In this document: one piece after another, positions 9,196-15,836 of the stretch
Position numbering within the stretch: position 1 is the first letter of the stretch
Layout: the number at the start of each line of letters is the position of its first letter
NCBI GenBank assembly: GCA_964617665.1
Contig: CAZUAH010000208.1
Span: forward strand, 1-22,369
DNA length: 22,369 nucleotides
Source: JADHUC01 sp964617665
GTDB taxonomy: Bacteria; Planctomycetota; Planctomycetia; Pirellulales; Pirellulaceae
Direction: 5' to 3'
Position numbers and translations under genes: made by a program
Notes under the pieces: model-generated
Database searches by the model: none
Told to the model about the DNA's origin: nothing
The model's input: only the letters and a program-made list of their open reading frames with translations

Positions 9196-9200
9196 GGAGA
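9196..9200 (+). promoter_or_regulatory. Shine-Dalgarno GGAGA before the WD40 gene
   Basis: GGAGA lies 7 nt before ATG 9208 and only 5 nt after the previous stop codon. It favours ATG 9208 over the adjacent in-frame TTG at 9205 and indicates co-transcription with the preceding gene. Confidence 0.6.
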
Positions 9201-9207
9201 ACAATTG

Positions 9208-10407
9208 ATGACCCAAGCATCGGGTTCCAAGAGCACGGCGAGCACCGAGGAGATGGCGGCCACGTCGAGCCAAAAGAAACCGCGGCTGAGCCCCCGGGCG
9301 TTCTGTGCGGTGCTTAGCGTTTCGGCGTTCTTGCTGCCAACGATCAGATGTATTCCGACAGTTGTTACTGCGGAGGCCGCTGACACATCGGAGATCGACG
9401 AAGCCGAGATGACCACACTGCCCGATCATCTCAACGTGAGGGCGGTGAAGTTCTCAGAGGACGGCAAGACACTGATCAGCGTGGCGACCGAGAAAGAGGT
9501 TACCGTTCGCTTCTGGGACGTGGAGACAGCAAAGCTGAGCAAGACCGTGACGCTCGAATCCGAACACCACGGCAACTTCTTCCTGGGCGACACGCTACGG
9601 CTCTCGGCAGACGGCAAAACGATCTTCGCGCGAGCGGGGGGAGAACTTGGCCTGTGGGACGCCGAAACTGGCAAACTGCGGCGAACGATGAATGTGCCTC
9701 CCTACAGGAACAATCGTATGCTGATCCTCGCAGTGGCAATCTCGCGCGACGGCGAACTCGTCGCCTGCGGCGGAGCTCAGTGGACCGGTTTCGCGAGCGG
9801 CGAAAACTGTCCCCTGTTTGTATGGAATACCAACACCGGAGAACTCATCAAGACAATCAATCACGACGACGGAGGGCAGTTGAACGATTGCGCATATTCG
9901 CCGGATGGCGCGCTGTTGGCCAGCGCGACTACGACGGCCGGCACTATGGTTTGGGAGACCAAGGGTTGGACGCAGGTTTGCCACATCACAAACGACAACA
10001 CCGGCAAAAAGGCGCCGCATCTCTCGCCCCGCCCCGTCGCCCCCAGCCAAGTGTGCGCAGTGGCTTTTTCGCCGGACAGTCGCTTGCTGGCAGTGGGCGA
10101 TCTGTTCGGCGTGAAACTGTACGACGCCCGGACGGGCAAACACCTGAGGACGATTGACGCTGGGCACCGTTATGGGCACGCTTGTCTGTTTTTCTCACCA
10201 GACGGCAGGCTCCTTGGCCGCGCAGGGTCGGCCGCGACGAAGTCCCAGCGGACGGTTTTCCTGTGGGACGTCCAGGCCGGCACGGTCGTGCACCAACGCC
10301 AGATGGAATCAAGCTGCGGAGCCTTCTCGCCCGACAGCCGCACGCTGGCCGTCGGCTTCACCGATCGCCAAGCGGCCTTGAAACTGTGGAGGCTTCCGAA
10401 GAAATAG
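9208..10407 (+). CDS. Exported WD40-repeat (beta-propeller) protein
   Basis: The 399-residue protein has a charged N-terminus, a hydrophobic stretch (about 31-46, AFCAVLSVSAFLLP) and an Ala-rich possible cleavage region near 54-58, so it is probably exported or membrane-anchored. From about residue 70 to the end come WD40 blades with the usual end motifs: VRFWDVETAKL, LGLWDAETGKL, LFVWNTNTGEL, MVWETKGW, VKLYDARTGKH, VFLWDVQAGTV and LKLWRLPKK. Each is preceded by a (V/A)-x-(F/Y)-S-x-D-(G/S) strand such as VAFSPDSRLLAVG. Seven such ends are consistent with one propeller. WD40 propellers are protein-interaction platforms; no enzyme activity is suggested. It begins 17 bp after the preceding gene, so it probably belongs to the same transcript. 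A thioredoxin-gene remnant starts within 16 bp of its stop. Confidence 0.92.
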   Translation: MTQASGSKSTASTEEMAATSSQKKPRLSPRAFCAVLSVSAFLLPTIRCIPTVVTAEAADTSEIDEAEMTTLPDHLNVRAVKFSEDGKTLISVATEKEVTVRFWDVETAKLSKTVTLESEHHGNFFLGDTLRLSADGKTIFARAGGELGLWDAETGKLRRTMNVPPYRNNRMLILAVAISRDGELVACGGAQWTGFASGENCPLFVWNTNTGELIKTINHDDGGQLNDCAYSPDGALLASATTTAGTMVWETKGWTQVCHITNDNTGKKAPHLSPRPVAPSQVCAVAFSPDSRLLAVGDLFGVKLYDARTGKHLRTIDAGHRYGHACLFFSPDGRLLGRAGSAATKSQRTVFLWDVQAGTVVHQRQMESSCGAFSPDSRTLAVGFTDRQAALKLWRLPKK

Positions 10408-10422
10408 CCTCTGGGAACACGC

Positions 10423-10572
10423 CACATCGCCATACCTCAGACGCTGATCATCGATAGCAATGGCAACGTCGCTCGTCTGTTCGTCGGAGGCGGACCGCAA
10501 TACGCCGACCAACTGCGCGAAGCGTTGCAGAACGTGCTGAACGGTAATAGCCAAGAAGAAATGTCCCAGTAA
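10423..10572 (+). pseudogene. Remnant of a TlpA-type thioredoxin gene (C-terminal 46+ codons only)
   Basis: A frame too short for ordinary gene calling reads IPQTLIIDSNGNVARLF... and ends MSQ at TAA 10570-10572. From 10432 to the stop it matches the last 46 residues of the thioredoxin protein at 3997-4137 with 33 identical residues, the same length and no gaps; in the first 31 residues only three differ. The match continues weakly after the stop (a shared CGGTTCG.TAGTCTTT motif near 4182 and 10586). Upstream, weak nucleotide similarity appears to continue a few codons with a frame change near 10426 and then stops near the WD40 stop codon. The redox-active WCGPC half is missing, so the fragment cannot be functional as a thioredoxin. 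It has no start codon of its own. Confidence 0.85.
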
Positions 10573-10817
10573 GTGCAACGGTTATCGGTTCGCTAGTCTT
10601 TCGACGCGGCGACCCACTTAAAAAAAACGTATGGGATCACGGGGCGGGGAGTTGATTTACCATATGTACACGCGTGTTCCCGCTCCCGAGCATCCCCTGG
10701 TTCCGCATTTCCGGGTATCCATCTGAGAACCCTCTCACAGTGTACGATTTCCTCCGACGTTCAGTAACGCCCAACACTCCCCTCTCCAACTCGCCATATT
10801 GCCGGCCACTTGTGCCG

Positions 10818-12071
10818 CTAGTCTTCCTCTGTAAGTTCGATGGCTTGGATGGCTTGCACCGCACCGAGGCAAATCGTGGCCTTCGCGGCATCCGGGATGT
10901 CCGATTCGAGGAGGCCATCTAGCGATGCCTTTTTCCCTTCGGACCACGTGAAGGCTCCGACTGCAAGCCACAACGAGTTTTCAGTCTGACCTCTGATACT
11001 GAGCAATGCGTCGATCGCCACTTGCGCCTCGCCGCAACGAGTCAGCACACCGAACGTTTCTGGCCCCACAGGACTGGCCAACGTTTTGGCTGTCCATGTT
11101 CTTCCTGTCGCTTGAATGGCTCTTCGCACGAGTTTCTTAGCCGATCTTCCTTCCCCCAACTCCAATTGAAGGTCAGCCAAGAAGATGTATCCCAGTGCTG
11201 CCGTCTCTGGATTGGCCATCTCATCGGCGCACTGCAGTGCCCTCTCCTTCGCAGTATTGCACGCCTGCAACTCCCGACGTTCCAAGTATGCCCATGCAAT
11301 CGCCAGCCATGCCTTGACACGGTGAATCGGGTTTGTCAGCGTTTTCGCCAATCGCTCAGATTCGCTCAGCCTATTATAGTTGACGTCCCAGTGCACGGTC
11401 AGTTCGCGAAAGCGGTCGGCGACGCTGCGGAAAGGTCTTGATGGGGGCCGCGTATACTCTTCCACACGACAACGCTCGATGAGCCGAGCGCACTCTTCCT
11501 GCCGACGAGCCAGCGTTGAGGAGGACGAAGGGGCATCGGGCGTTTGCATACTTGCGAGCGTTTTCGAGGCGGCGTCGTAACACCCAGCGTTGGCCTGCTG
11601 CAGGGTGAGGCCAAGTCTTGCCCACGCGCAAACGGTGGGGTCGTCAATCTCACCAATAACGGAAATCGCCCTGTCGAATTTGCGGGCTTTGCTGAGAGCA
11701 TGGACAATCCCACAGAAAGCCTGTTGCTTGGCTCGGCTTGGCGGGAGAGCTCGTGCAATTTGGAGAGCCCCTTTGTCATCGCCGAGTCGTGCAAGCTCAA
11801 TCGTGACCAACGGTGGCGCGCTGCACCGAGTTGTATCGCGAACCGCGGCGTCATACGATTTGTGTCTCGCGTGCCACACTGCCCGATACACAAACACGTT
11901 AGAAATAGTCTTCGCATCCTCCGACCTCTTGGCAAATTCCATTGCCCGGTCGATCCACTTGAAGGAGAGATTGGCGCTTGGTTCACCGGGTTCACCGGCC
12001 AGCGTTGTCGGAGTGGCTGCCAGAACCCACAGAATAGCCACAAAGAGAAGACTTGAAACAGAACAGTACAT
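10818..12071 (-). CDS. Secreted helical-repeat (TPR-like) protein of unknown function
   Basis: The 417-residue protein starts with a clear signal peptide (MYCSVSSLLFVAILWVLAATPTTLAG). The rest is mostly Ala/Leu-rich helices in pairs, as in TPR or related alpha-solenoids. Examples are AWARLGLTLQQANAGCYDAASKTL, KAWLAIAWAYLERRELQACNTAKERAL and ALGYIFLADLQLELGEGRSAKKLVRRAI. No catalytic motif was seen. The best guess is a protein-interaction scaffold in the periplasm or outside the cell. The gene lies 153 bp after the small membrane protein gene on the same strand, so an operon is possible. It converges with the WD40 gene; the 245 bp between the thioredoxin remnant and this stop hold no clear terminator or gene. 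Confidence 0.85.
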   Translation of the reverse strand: MYCSVSSLLFVAILWVLAATPTTLAGEPGEPSANLSFKWIDRAMEFAKRSEDAKTISNVFVYRAVWHARHKSYDAAVRDTTRCSAPPLVTIELARLGDDKGALQIARALPPSRAKQQAFCGIVHALSKARKFDRAISVIGEIDDPTVCAWARLGLTLQQANAGCYDAASKTLASMQTPDAPSSSSTLARRQEECARLIERCRVEEYTRPPSRPFRSVADRFRELTVHWDVNYNRLSESERLAKTLTNPIHRVKAWLAIAWAYLERRELQACNTAKERALQCADEMANPETAALGYIFLADLQLELGEGRSAKKLVRRAIQATGRTWTAKTLASPVGPETFGVLTRCGEAQVAIDALLSIRGQTENSLWLAVGAFTWSEGKKASLDGLLESDIPDAAKATICLGAVQAIQAIELTEED

Positions 12072-12224
12072 GGAATCATCCGCCCAAAAACGAGTTGTTC
12101 ACGACAAGGTGGTCTAGGGCCGCCACGCGAAACCACAGCCAGTTATATCGCACAGCGTTGCGGCCGCTCGATGCGTAACGTCCGGGATCAGGCGGCCGGG
12201 AGATCCCGTTCGATTCGAAAACGG

Positions 12225-13064
12225 CTAGCCCGGCTTGCCTGCATCCCCTTGTTCGCTGGCGTCCTTTGGTTTTCGCTTTCGCAGCAAGTCGACAACTCCG
12301 AGAATGCCTCCGGCAAAGCCAAGCATCCGCAGAGTACCAGATAGTAATCGGATTTCCCGCACGCGGATGTCGTCCATCTGCCAGCTCACCAAATAGAGCA
12401 CCGCCGCGATTACCAACACAGTTCCCTTCGGTGATATCCGTGACACAAACCAAAGGATAACGAGACCAGCGACAACGCCAACAATGCCAAGGCAAAGAAG
12501 AACCATCCCGTAGTTCTCTGAACCAGCGACCGACGGCGGCGCGGCGGCGGCGAGCCAGTTGCTTTCCCCTTTCAACCCATCGAGCACCTGGCGCAATAGA
12601 GCCCGCAGTACTTCCTCGCGCTTCACCGGTCCGAACAGCTTGACCTGAATGGCTTCCCGCTTCAAAGGAATCTGCACATTGTAGGTGATGGCGTCAACTC
12701 CATTCACGCTTTCTGGAACCTCGAAACCATCGATCTCGAATCCCTGCCACGTAGTGACGAAAAGGTCTCCGTTGAAGCCTGGAGGCATGTCTTGGCTGCT
12801 TAAGCGTTCCCGGCCGATGACACCCCCCAACTTCTCAATGAGGAGAAGCACAGCGATTTCGCCTTCGGTTGCCTCTCCGTACTGGAACGCGTGCACGATA
12901 TCCGGCGTAGCGCCTACCAAGTCGGGACGGGGGACGAAGTCCGTGGGTAGCTTGAGTGTGAACCCGAGTTTCGGATCAGCAACGGTGTCCGCACGCGATT
13001 CCAACACGGATGACGTCAGCGCTAGGAACAGTGCCAAATTCACTGTGATCAACGTCTTTCGCAT
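12225..13064 (-). CDS. Small exported/membrane protein of unknown function
   Basis: The 279-residue protein starts at ATG 13064 (MRKTLITVNLALFLALTSSV), a good signal peptide with a positive n-region; an in-frame TTG at 13079 would add five residues that spoil it. Residues 30-170 form a soluble domain beginning DPKLGFTLKLPTDFVP, a pattern seen in small extracytoplasmic alpha/beta domains. Three hydrophobic segments follow (about 185-208, 213-229 and 243-262), then a charged tail KRKPKDASEQGD. I do not recognise a named family. Upstream lies a repeat island with a perfect palindrome about 90-115 bp from the start codon, which could be an operator for this gene. The helical-repeat gene follows 153 bp downstream. 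Confidence 0.82.
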   Translation of the reverse strand: MRKTLITVNLALFLALTSSVLESRADTVADPKLGFTLKLPTDFVPRPDLVGATPDIVHAFQYGEATEGEIAVLLLIEKLGGVIGRERLSSQDMPPGFNGDLFVTTWQGFEIDGFEVPESVNGVDAITYNVQIPLKREAIQVKLFGPVKREEVLRALLRQVLDGLKGESNWLAAAAPPSVAGSENYGMVLLCLGIVGVVAGLVILWFVSRISPKGTVLVIAAVLYLVSWQMDDIRVREIRLLSGTLRMLGFAGGILGVVDLLRKRKPKDASEQGDAGKPG

Positions 13065-13109
13065 AAGATCGTACCCCAAAGCGTATTGAGCCAGCGAAGA
13101 GAGATATGT

Positions 13110-13171
13110 GCCGAATTCTTTCGGCGGGTAACGGGTTACAGCCGAGTTTTTTCGGTGGGTAACCGGTTACC
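13110..13171. repeat. Two tandem 31-bp direct repeats
   Basis: Copy 1 (13110-13140) and copy 2 (13141-13171) share GCCGA, then five variable bases, then TTCGG(C/T)GGGTAAC(G/C)GGTTAC. A third, decayed copy may begin near 13173 (ACCGAATTCCTTC). The repeats lie 46-107 bp upstream of the start codon of the small membrane protein gene. Confidence 0.7.
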
Positions 13172-13178
13172 CACCGAA
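13151..13178. promoter_or_regulatory. Perfect 28-bp palindrome, possible operator
   Basis: The half-site TTCGGTGGGTAACC is followed at once by its exact reverse complement, with the centre at AACCGGTT. There is no loop, which suits a dimeric DNA-binding protein better than a hairpin terminator. It lies 87-114 bp upstream of the - strand gene that starts at 13064. A related half-site (TTCGGCGGGTAACGGGTTAC) lies at 13120-13139. The binding protein is unknown. Confidence 0.5.
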
Positions 13179-13280
13179 TTCCTTCTGCAGCCGGGATTGT
13201 AAAGCTCGATTCGGGCGGAAAGAGGCACCCCGAAATACTGCCCCGCAATCTAGCATATTCCGCAAGTCCTTTCGCCGCTA

Positions 13281-13655
13281 GCAATTACATCGATCCACAC
13301 GGCGATTTGTCCGATCAAAGGCGCGATTTGATTGTCCGAAGTGGCGATTCGGCGGTCTTCGAGGCAATTTCGCTGACCGAAGCAGTGATTTGGCTCACCG
13401 AAGTGGTCGTTGCGTAAATCGAAGCGCCCATTCGGCGCTTCTCGCACGGACTACGAAACACGAAGCGGCGATTTGACGGACCGAACGGGTGCTCTGGCGC
13501 ACCGACCGGACGATTCAGCGCATCGCGAAGCGATTCTGCGGATCGACGCGGCGATTTGGCAAGACCGAAGCCGCGATTCAGCGCTCCGAAGTGGCGCTCG
13601 CGCCGTCCCAATCGGCGATTGCGCAAACCGAAACGCCGAGTGCGCATCTCAGGCG
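13281..13655. repeat. Degenerate 21-bp tandem repeat array, about 18 units
   Basis: The core GCGATT(T/C) or a close variant recurs at 13281, 13302, 13323, 13344, 13364, 13385, 13406, 13427, 13448, 13468, 13489, 13510, 13530, 13551, 13573, 13594, 13615 and about 13636. Most steps are exactly 21 bp; three are 20 and one is 22. The second half of each unit reads roughly GG-ACCGAAG(T/C)G. Because 21 bp equals seven codons, every frame translates as a heptad repeat (on the - strand, for example RRFGLRN, RRLGRRE, RHFGALN, RGFGLAK). The 20- and 22-bp steps break every frame, so the array is probably not translated as one protein. Confidence 0.8.
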
Positions 13656-13720
13656 ACCGTTGTCACGGGACGAAGGGAAACTGTTCTGTAACTCCCTCCG
13701 CCGGAGAGGCCGGCCAACTG

Positions 13721-13835
13721 GTGCTTTGTCAACGCATGATTATAGGGTAGTGGATCTTGCCAGAAATCCTCACGCCAAGGGATCTTTGGCAAGATCCACT
13801 ACGGTTAACCCTGATTCTTCCGTCTGACAAAGCAC
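13721..13835. repeat. Nested inverted-repeat element next to a stop codon
   Basis: The outer arms GTGCTTTGTCA (13721-13731) and TGACAAAGCAC (13825-13835) enclose a perfect 16-bp inner inverted repeat, GTAGTGGATCTTGCCA (13747-13762) with its complement at 13787-13802. The last base of the right outer arm is the first + strand base of the metallohydrolase stop codon. The element has no coding capacity and could act as a transcription terminator for that gene or be a mobile palindromic repeat. The motif GCTTTGTCA recurs near 22294. Confidence 0.75.
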
Positions 13836-15466
13836 TACTCGTTGCGAGCATCGGCGGCCAGCGATTCGTATGCTGCCAGTGCCTGTCGGTACTCCTCCAA
13901 ATCTTCAGGGCGAAGCACTTCGCGGCACCGATCAAGTTCTTCCTTCATGCGGCGGACGAGATAGTCGACTTCTGCGCGGCGAGGCCGAAGGGGCTTTCCT
14001 TCCACGTCCACGTGGACTGGACTTGAATGAGCGAACCGGACGCGTCCGTCGGGCCGGTCCTCAAAGGCCCGGATGGCGATCCACGACGAGCCTTCGAGTC
14101 TGATCGTGGTGTCGATGGGGCTCTCGCAACCACCCTTCGCCGTTTTGTTGTTTGCGGCTGGGAGGCTGGCGATTACTTTACCGTTCACGACAATCTCTAT
14201 CGGGCGAAGCGGACGGGCACTCGCGGCGGAGCCGGTGATGTGAATTGTGGCTTCGTCCTGCGGTCGCCGTTCCAGCGTGCTGCCTGGCGGTTTGCCATCG
14301 ATCTCGATCATCAACATTGGTCCGGTTGTGACGAAACTACGTCCGGCAGCCAGTCCTTTCATCCATCGCTCGTAACTGAACTTCTCCGGTACATGGACGT
14401 AGACTCGTCCGAACCCAAGTGGCACGGGATGGACGCCCGAGGCGGTACCCGCGGACGGTCGCATGCGAAATCCGCAATTCAACAAGGCGTAATACGTCTG
14501 AAAACCAAAGTCGATCCAGCCCCATTCGGTCATTCCGTTCGCGTCTTGCTGGATTCGCTGGTACTCAGGCACTGTGTCGATCGTCCATCGCCGAAAACCG
14601 AACTCGGTCCGCCAGCAGTGATTGTTCGACAATTCAAAGAGATCCACGCCGGCCACGGGCGCCAGCATCAGCGACCAGGGCCACGAATGCTTGTCCAGGT
14701 CCAAGAGGGCTCCCTCCCGCCTAGCCTGTTCGGCAAATGGCCGCACGGGCGGCACGCCGATCGAAAAGCGATTCTTGTGTCCCAACGCGAACACGGCACC
14801 AAGCGTATGCCGCTTATGCCCCACGGTGAAGATCTCGTATTCCGTGTTGACTGGATAGATGACGTGCGTCGGATCTACGTAGATTGGTTTTGGCTCGACC
14901 TCCACGGAACGCTTGCTGCCTCCGGATCCTGGCGGCATGTACGCGGCAGTTACCCAGGACGTTAACGGCAGGCCGACATTCAAGTCCTCGGCCAACATCA
15001 GATTTGGCAACTCGTCCAGCGGCCGGTGCACGTGCGTATCGCCCGAGTACCAGTCAGCGGCAGCCATATCGATCCATCGCTTCAGCTCGATTCGTGAGTT
15101 CGCCGGCTCTCGGCCAATCTCGACCGTGTGCTCGGCCGGAAAGTACTCTTTTCCACGTTCCGCACGTACTGTCACTCGCCCCGGCGGCAACTCGACCACG
15201 AACGGATGTGCCGACACTGTGGTGTGCTTCTCGACACAATTCTCTAAACGCTGCTTGTCATAGATCACTGCGGATCCGTTGGGCGAGGCCGACTTGGCAA
15301 AGAACCACTGGCCATCCGACGATTGAACGTAGATCCTGGCAGGCAGCAGCTCGCCTGAATCGGCATCGACGACTTCACAACGCAACGTCGTCGTGGGCTG
15401 GCCGGCCTCGCCGCCGATTGCGATCGGGCACAGCAAGGCAATCGTGAGACTGATTGGGATTCGCAT
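13835..15466 (-). CDS. Secreted CehA/McbA-family metallohydrolase (PHP-like)
   Basis: The 543-residue protein starts at ATG 15466, preceded by AAAGGAG with a 6-nt gap; the frame stays open further upstream only because it runs through a repeat. A signal peptide (MRIPISLTIALLCPIAIGG) is followed by a beta-rich domain (about 28-130) that resembles a carboxypeptidase-regulatory-like fold. The PHP-like domain then begins at WYSGDTHVHRPLDE, with the metal-ligand motif HVH at 145-147, and continues through GHKRHTLGAVFALGHKNRF, FELSNNHCWRTEFGFRRW and RSFVTTGPML. Members of this family are metal-dependent hydrolases, mostly of unknown substrate; CehA itself is a carbaryl hydrolase. The C-terminus (VDYLVRRMKEELDRCREVL) looks like a short coiled coil. 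It lies in a - strand group with an SPFH protein and a DUF5054 protein, with a repeat element between it and the SPFH gene. Confidence 0.88.
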   Translation of the reverse strand: MRIPISLTIALLCPIAIGGEAGQPTTTLRCEVVDADSGELLPARIYVQSSDGQWFFAKSASPNGSAVIYDKQRLENCVEKHTTVSAHPFVVELPPGRVTVRAERGKEYFPAEHTVEIGREPANSRIELKRWIDMAAADWYSGDTHVHRPLDELPNLMLAEDLNVGLPLTSWVTAAYMPPGSGGSKRSVEVEPKPIYVDPTHVIYPVNTEYEIFTVGHKRHTLGAVFALGHKNRFSIGVPPVRPFAEQARREGALLDLDKHSWPWSLMLAPVAGVDLFELSNNHCWRTEFGFRRWTIDTVPEYQRIQQDANGMTEWGWIDFGFQTYYALLNCGFRMRPSAGTASGVHPVPLGFGRVYVHVPEKFSYERWMKGLAAGRSFVTTGPMLMIEIDGKPPGSTLERRPQDEATIHITGSAASARPLRPIEIVVNGKVIASLPAANNKTAKGGCESPIDTTIRLEGSSWIAIRAFEDRPDGRVRFAHSSPVHVDVEGKPLRPRRAEVDYLVRRMKEELDRCREVLRPEDLEEYRQALAAYESLAADARNE

Positions 15467-15472
15467 GAATGA

Positions 15473-15479
15473 CTCCTTT
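15473..15479 (-). promoter_or_regulatory. Shine-Dalgarno AAAGGAG fixing the metallohydrolase start
   Basis: On the - strand AAAGGAG is followed by 6 nt and then ATG 15466. This sets the start well downstream of the longest possible open frame, which begins near 15940 inside repeat DNA and the end of the SPFH gene. Confidence 0.8.
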
Positions 15480-15553
15480 GATTGAATAGTCCGGCACCTA
15501 CCGCATATGCCAGTCCGGGGCGACGATGACTCGTTTGGCGAGCGGCGGATGAG

Positions 15554-15756
15554 AGTATACCCCAACGTTGCAGATCGAAAATGTAGCACGGGCACTCTTG
15601 CCCGTGTTTTTCCGCTTGGAACGTTCAGATGGCGGAGTCTTTCAAACCTCACCGATGGTGAGATCTGGCGACGATTCAAGAAACGCTGTTTGCTTCGCGT
15701 CTGGACGGGCAGGAGTGCCCATCCTACGACAGATTGATGCAATGTTGGGGTATACT
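15554..15756. repeat. Nested palindromic element, 203 bp (MITE-like)
   Basis: The outer arms, AGTATACCCCAACGTTGCA (15554-15572) and its inverted partner at 15738-15756, match at 18 of 19 positions. Inside them, arms of 24 bp at 15583-15606 and 15704-15727 match at 20 of 24. Each inner arm is itself a small hairpin: CGGGCA-CTCT-TGCCCG on the left and GGGCA-GGA-GTGCCC-like on the right. The 97 bp between the inner arms show no gene. The 'gggcactcttgcccg' type of palindrome is common in planctomycete genomes (recalled). The element occupies most of the 370-bp gap between the metallohydrolase start and the SPFH stop; the rest of that gap shows nothing else clear. Confidence 0.78.
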
Positions 15757-15836
15757 TTCTCTCAACAGAGAGAGCCTCTGATGTCCAACTGCTGTTCCTC
15801 CTCCAAGTTAGGACGCCCGCCGACCGCCCGAGCCCG

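Larger units (their letters stand above)
13065..13834. other. 770-bp non-coding repeat island
   Basis: No convincing gene was found here. Open frames exist on both strands but are made of repeat sequence and have no homology I recognise. The region contains, in order, 31-bp direct repeats with a perfect palindrome (13110-13178), a 21-bp tandem array (about 13281-13655) and a nested inverted-repeat element (13721-13835). It separates two - strand genes, so the promoter of the small membrane protein gene must lie in its left part and any terminator of the metallohydrolase gene in its right part. Confidence 0.8.

Noticed and set aside
10637..10918. 93-residue - strand frame between the thioredoxin remnant and the helical-repeat gene
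   Set aside because: It overlaps the end of the helical-repeat gene in another frame and has no recognised homologue. It could be a decayed mobile-element fragment, but I cannot support that.
13315..13647. 110-residue heptad-repeat protein on the - strand
   Set aside because: It is the translation of the 21-bp array. Indels of 20 and 22 bp break the frame, and there is no ribosome site or recognisable domain.
13281..13655. CRISPR array
   Set aside because: Units follow each other at 21 bp with no unique spacers, are strongly degenerate, and no cas genes are present.
13410..13691. 93-residue + strand frame over the same array
   Set aside because: It is a mirror product of the repeat, with the same heptad period for the same reason; no independent support.
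15758..15773. Hairpin TCTCTC-AACA-GAGAGA as a terminator for the SPFH gene
   Set aside because: The stem is only 6 bp and there is no T-run after it on either strand.
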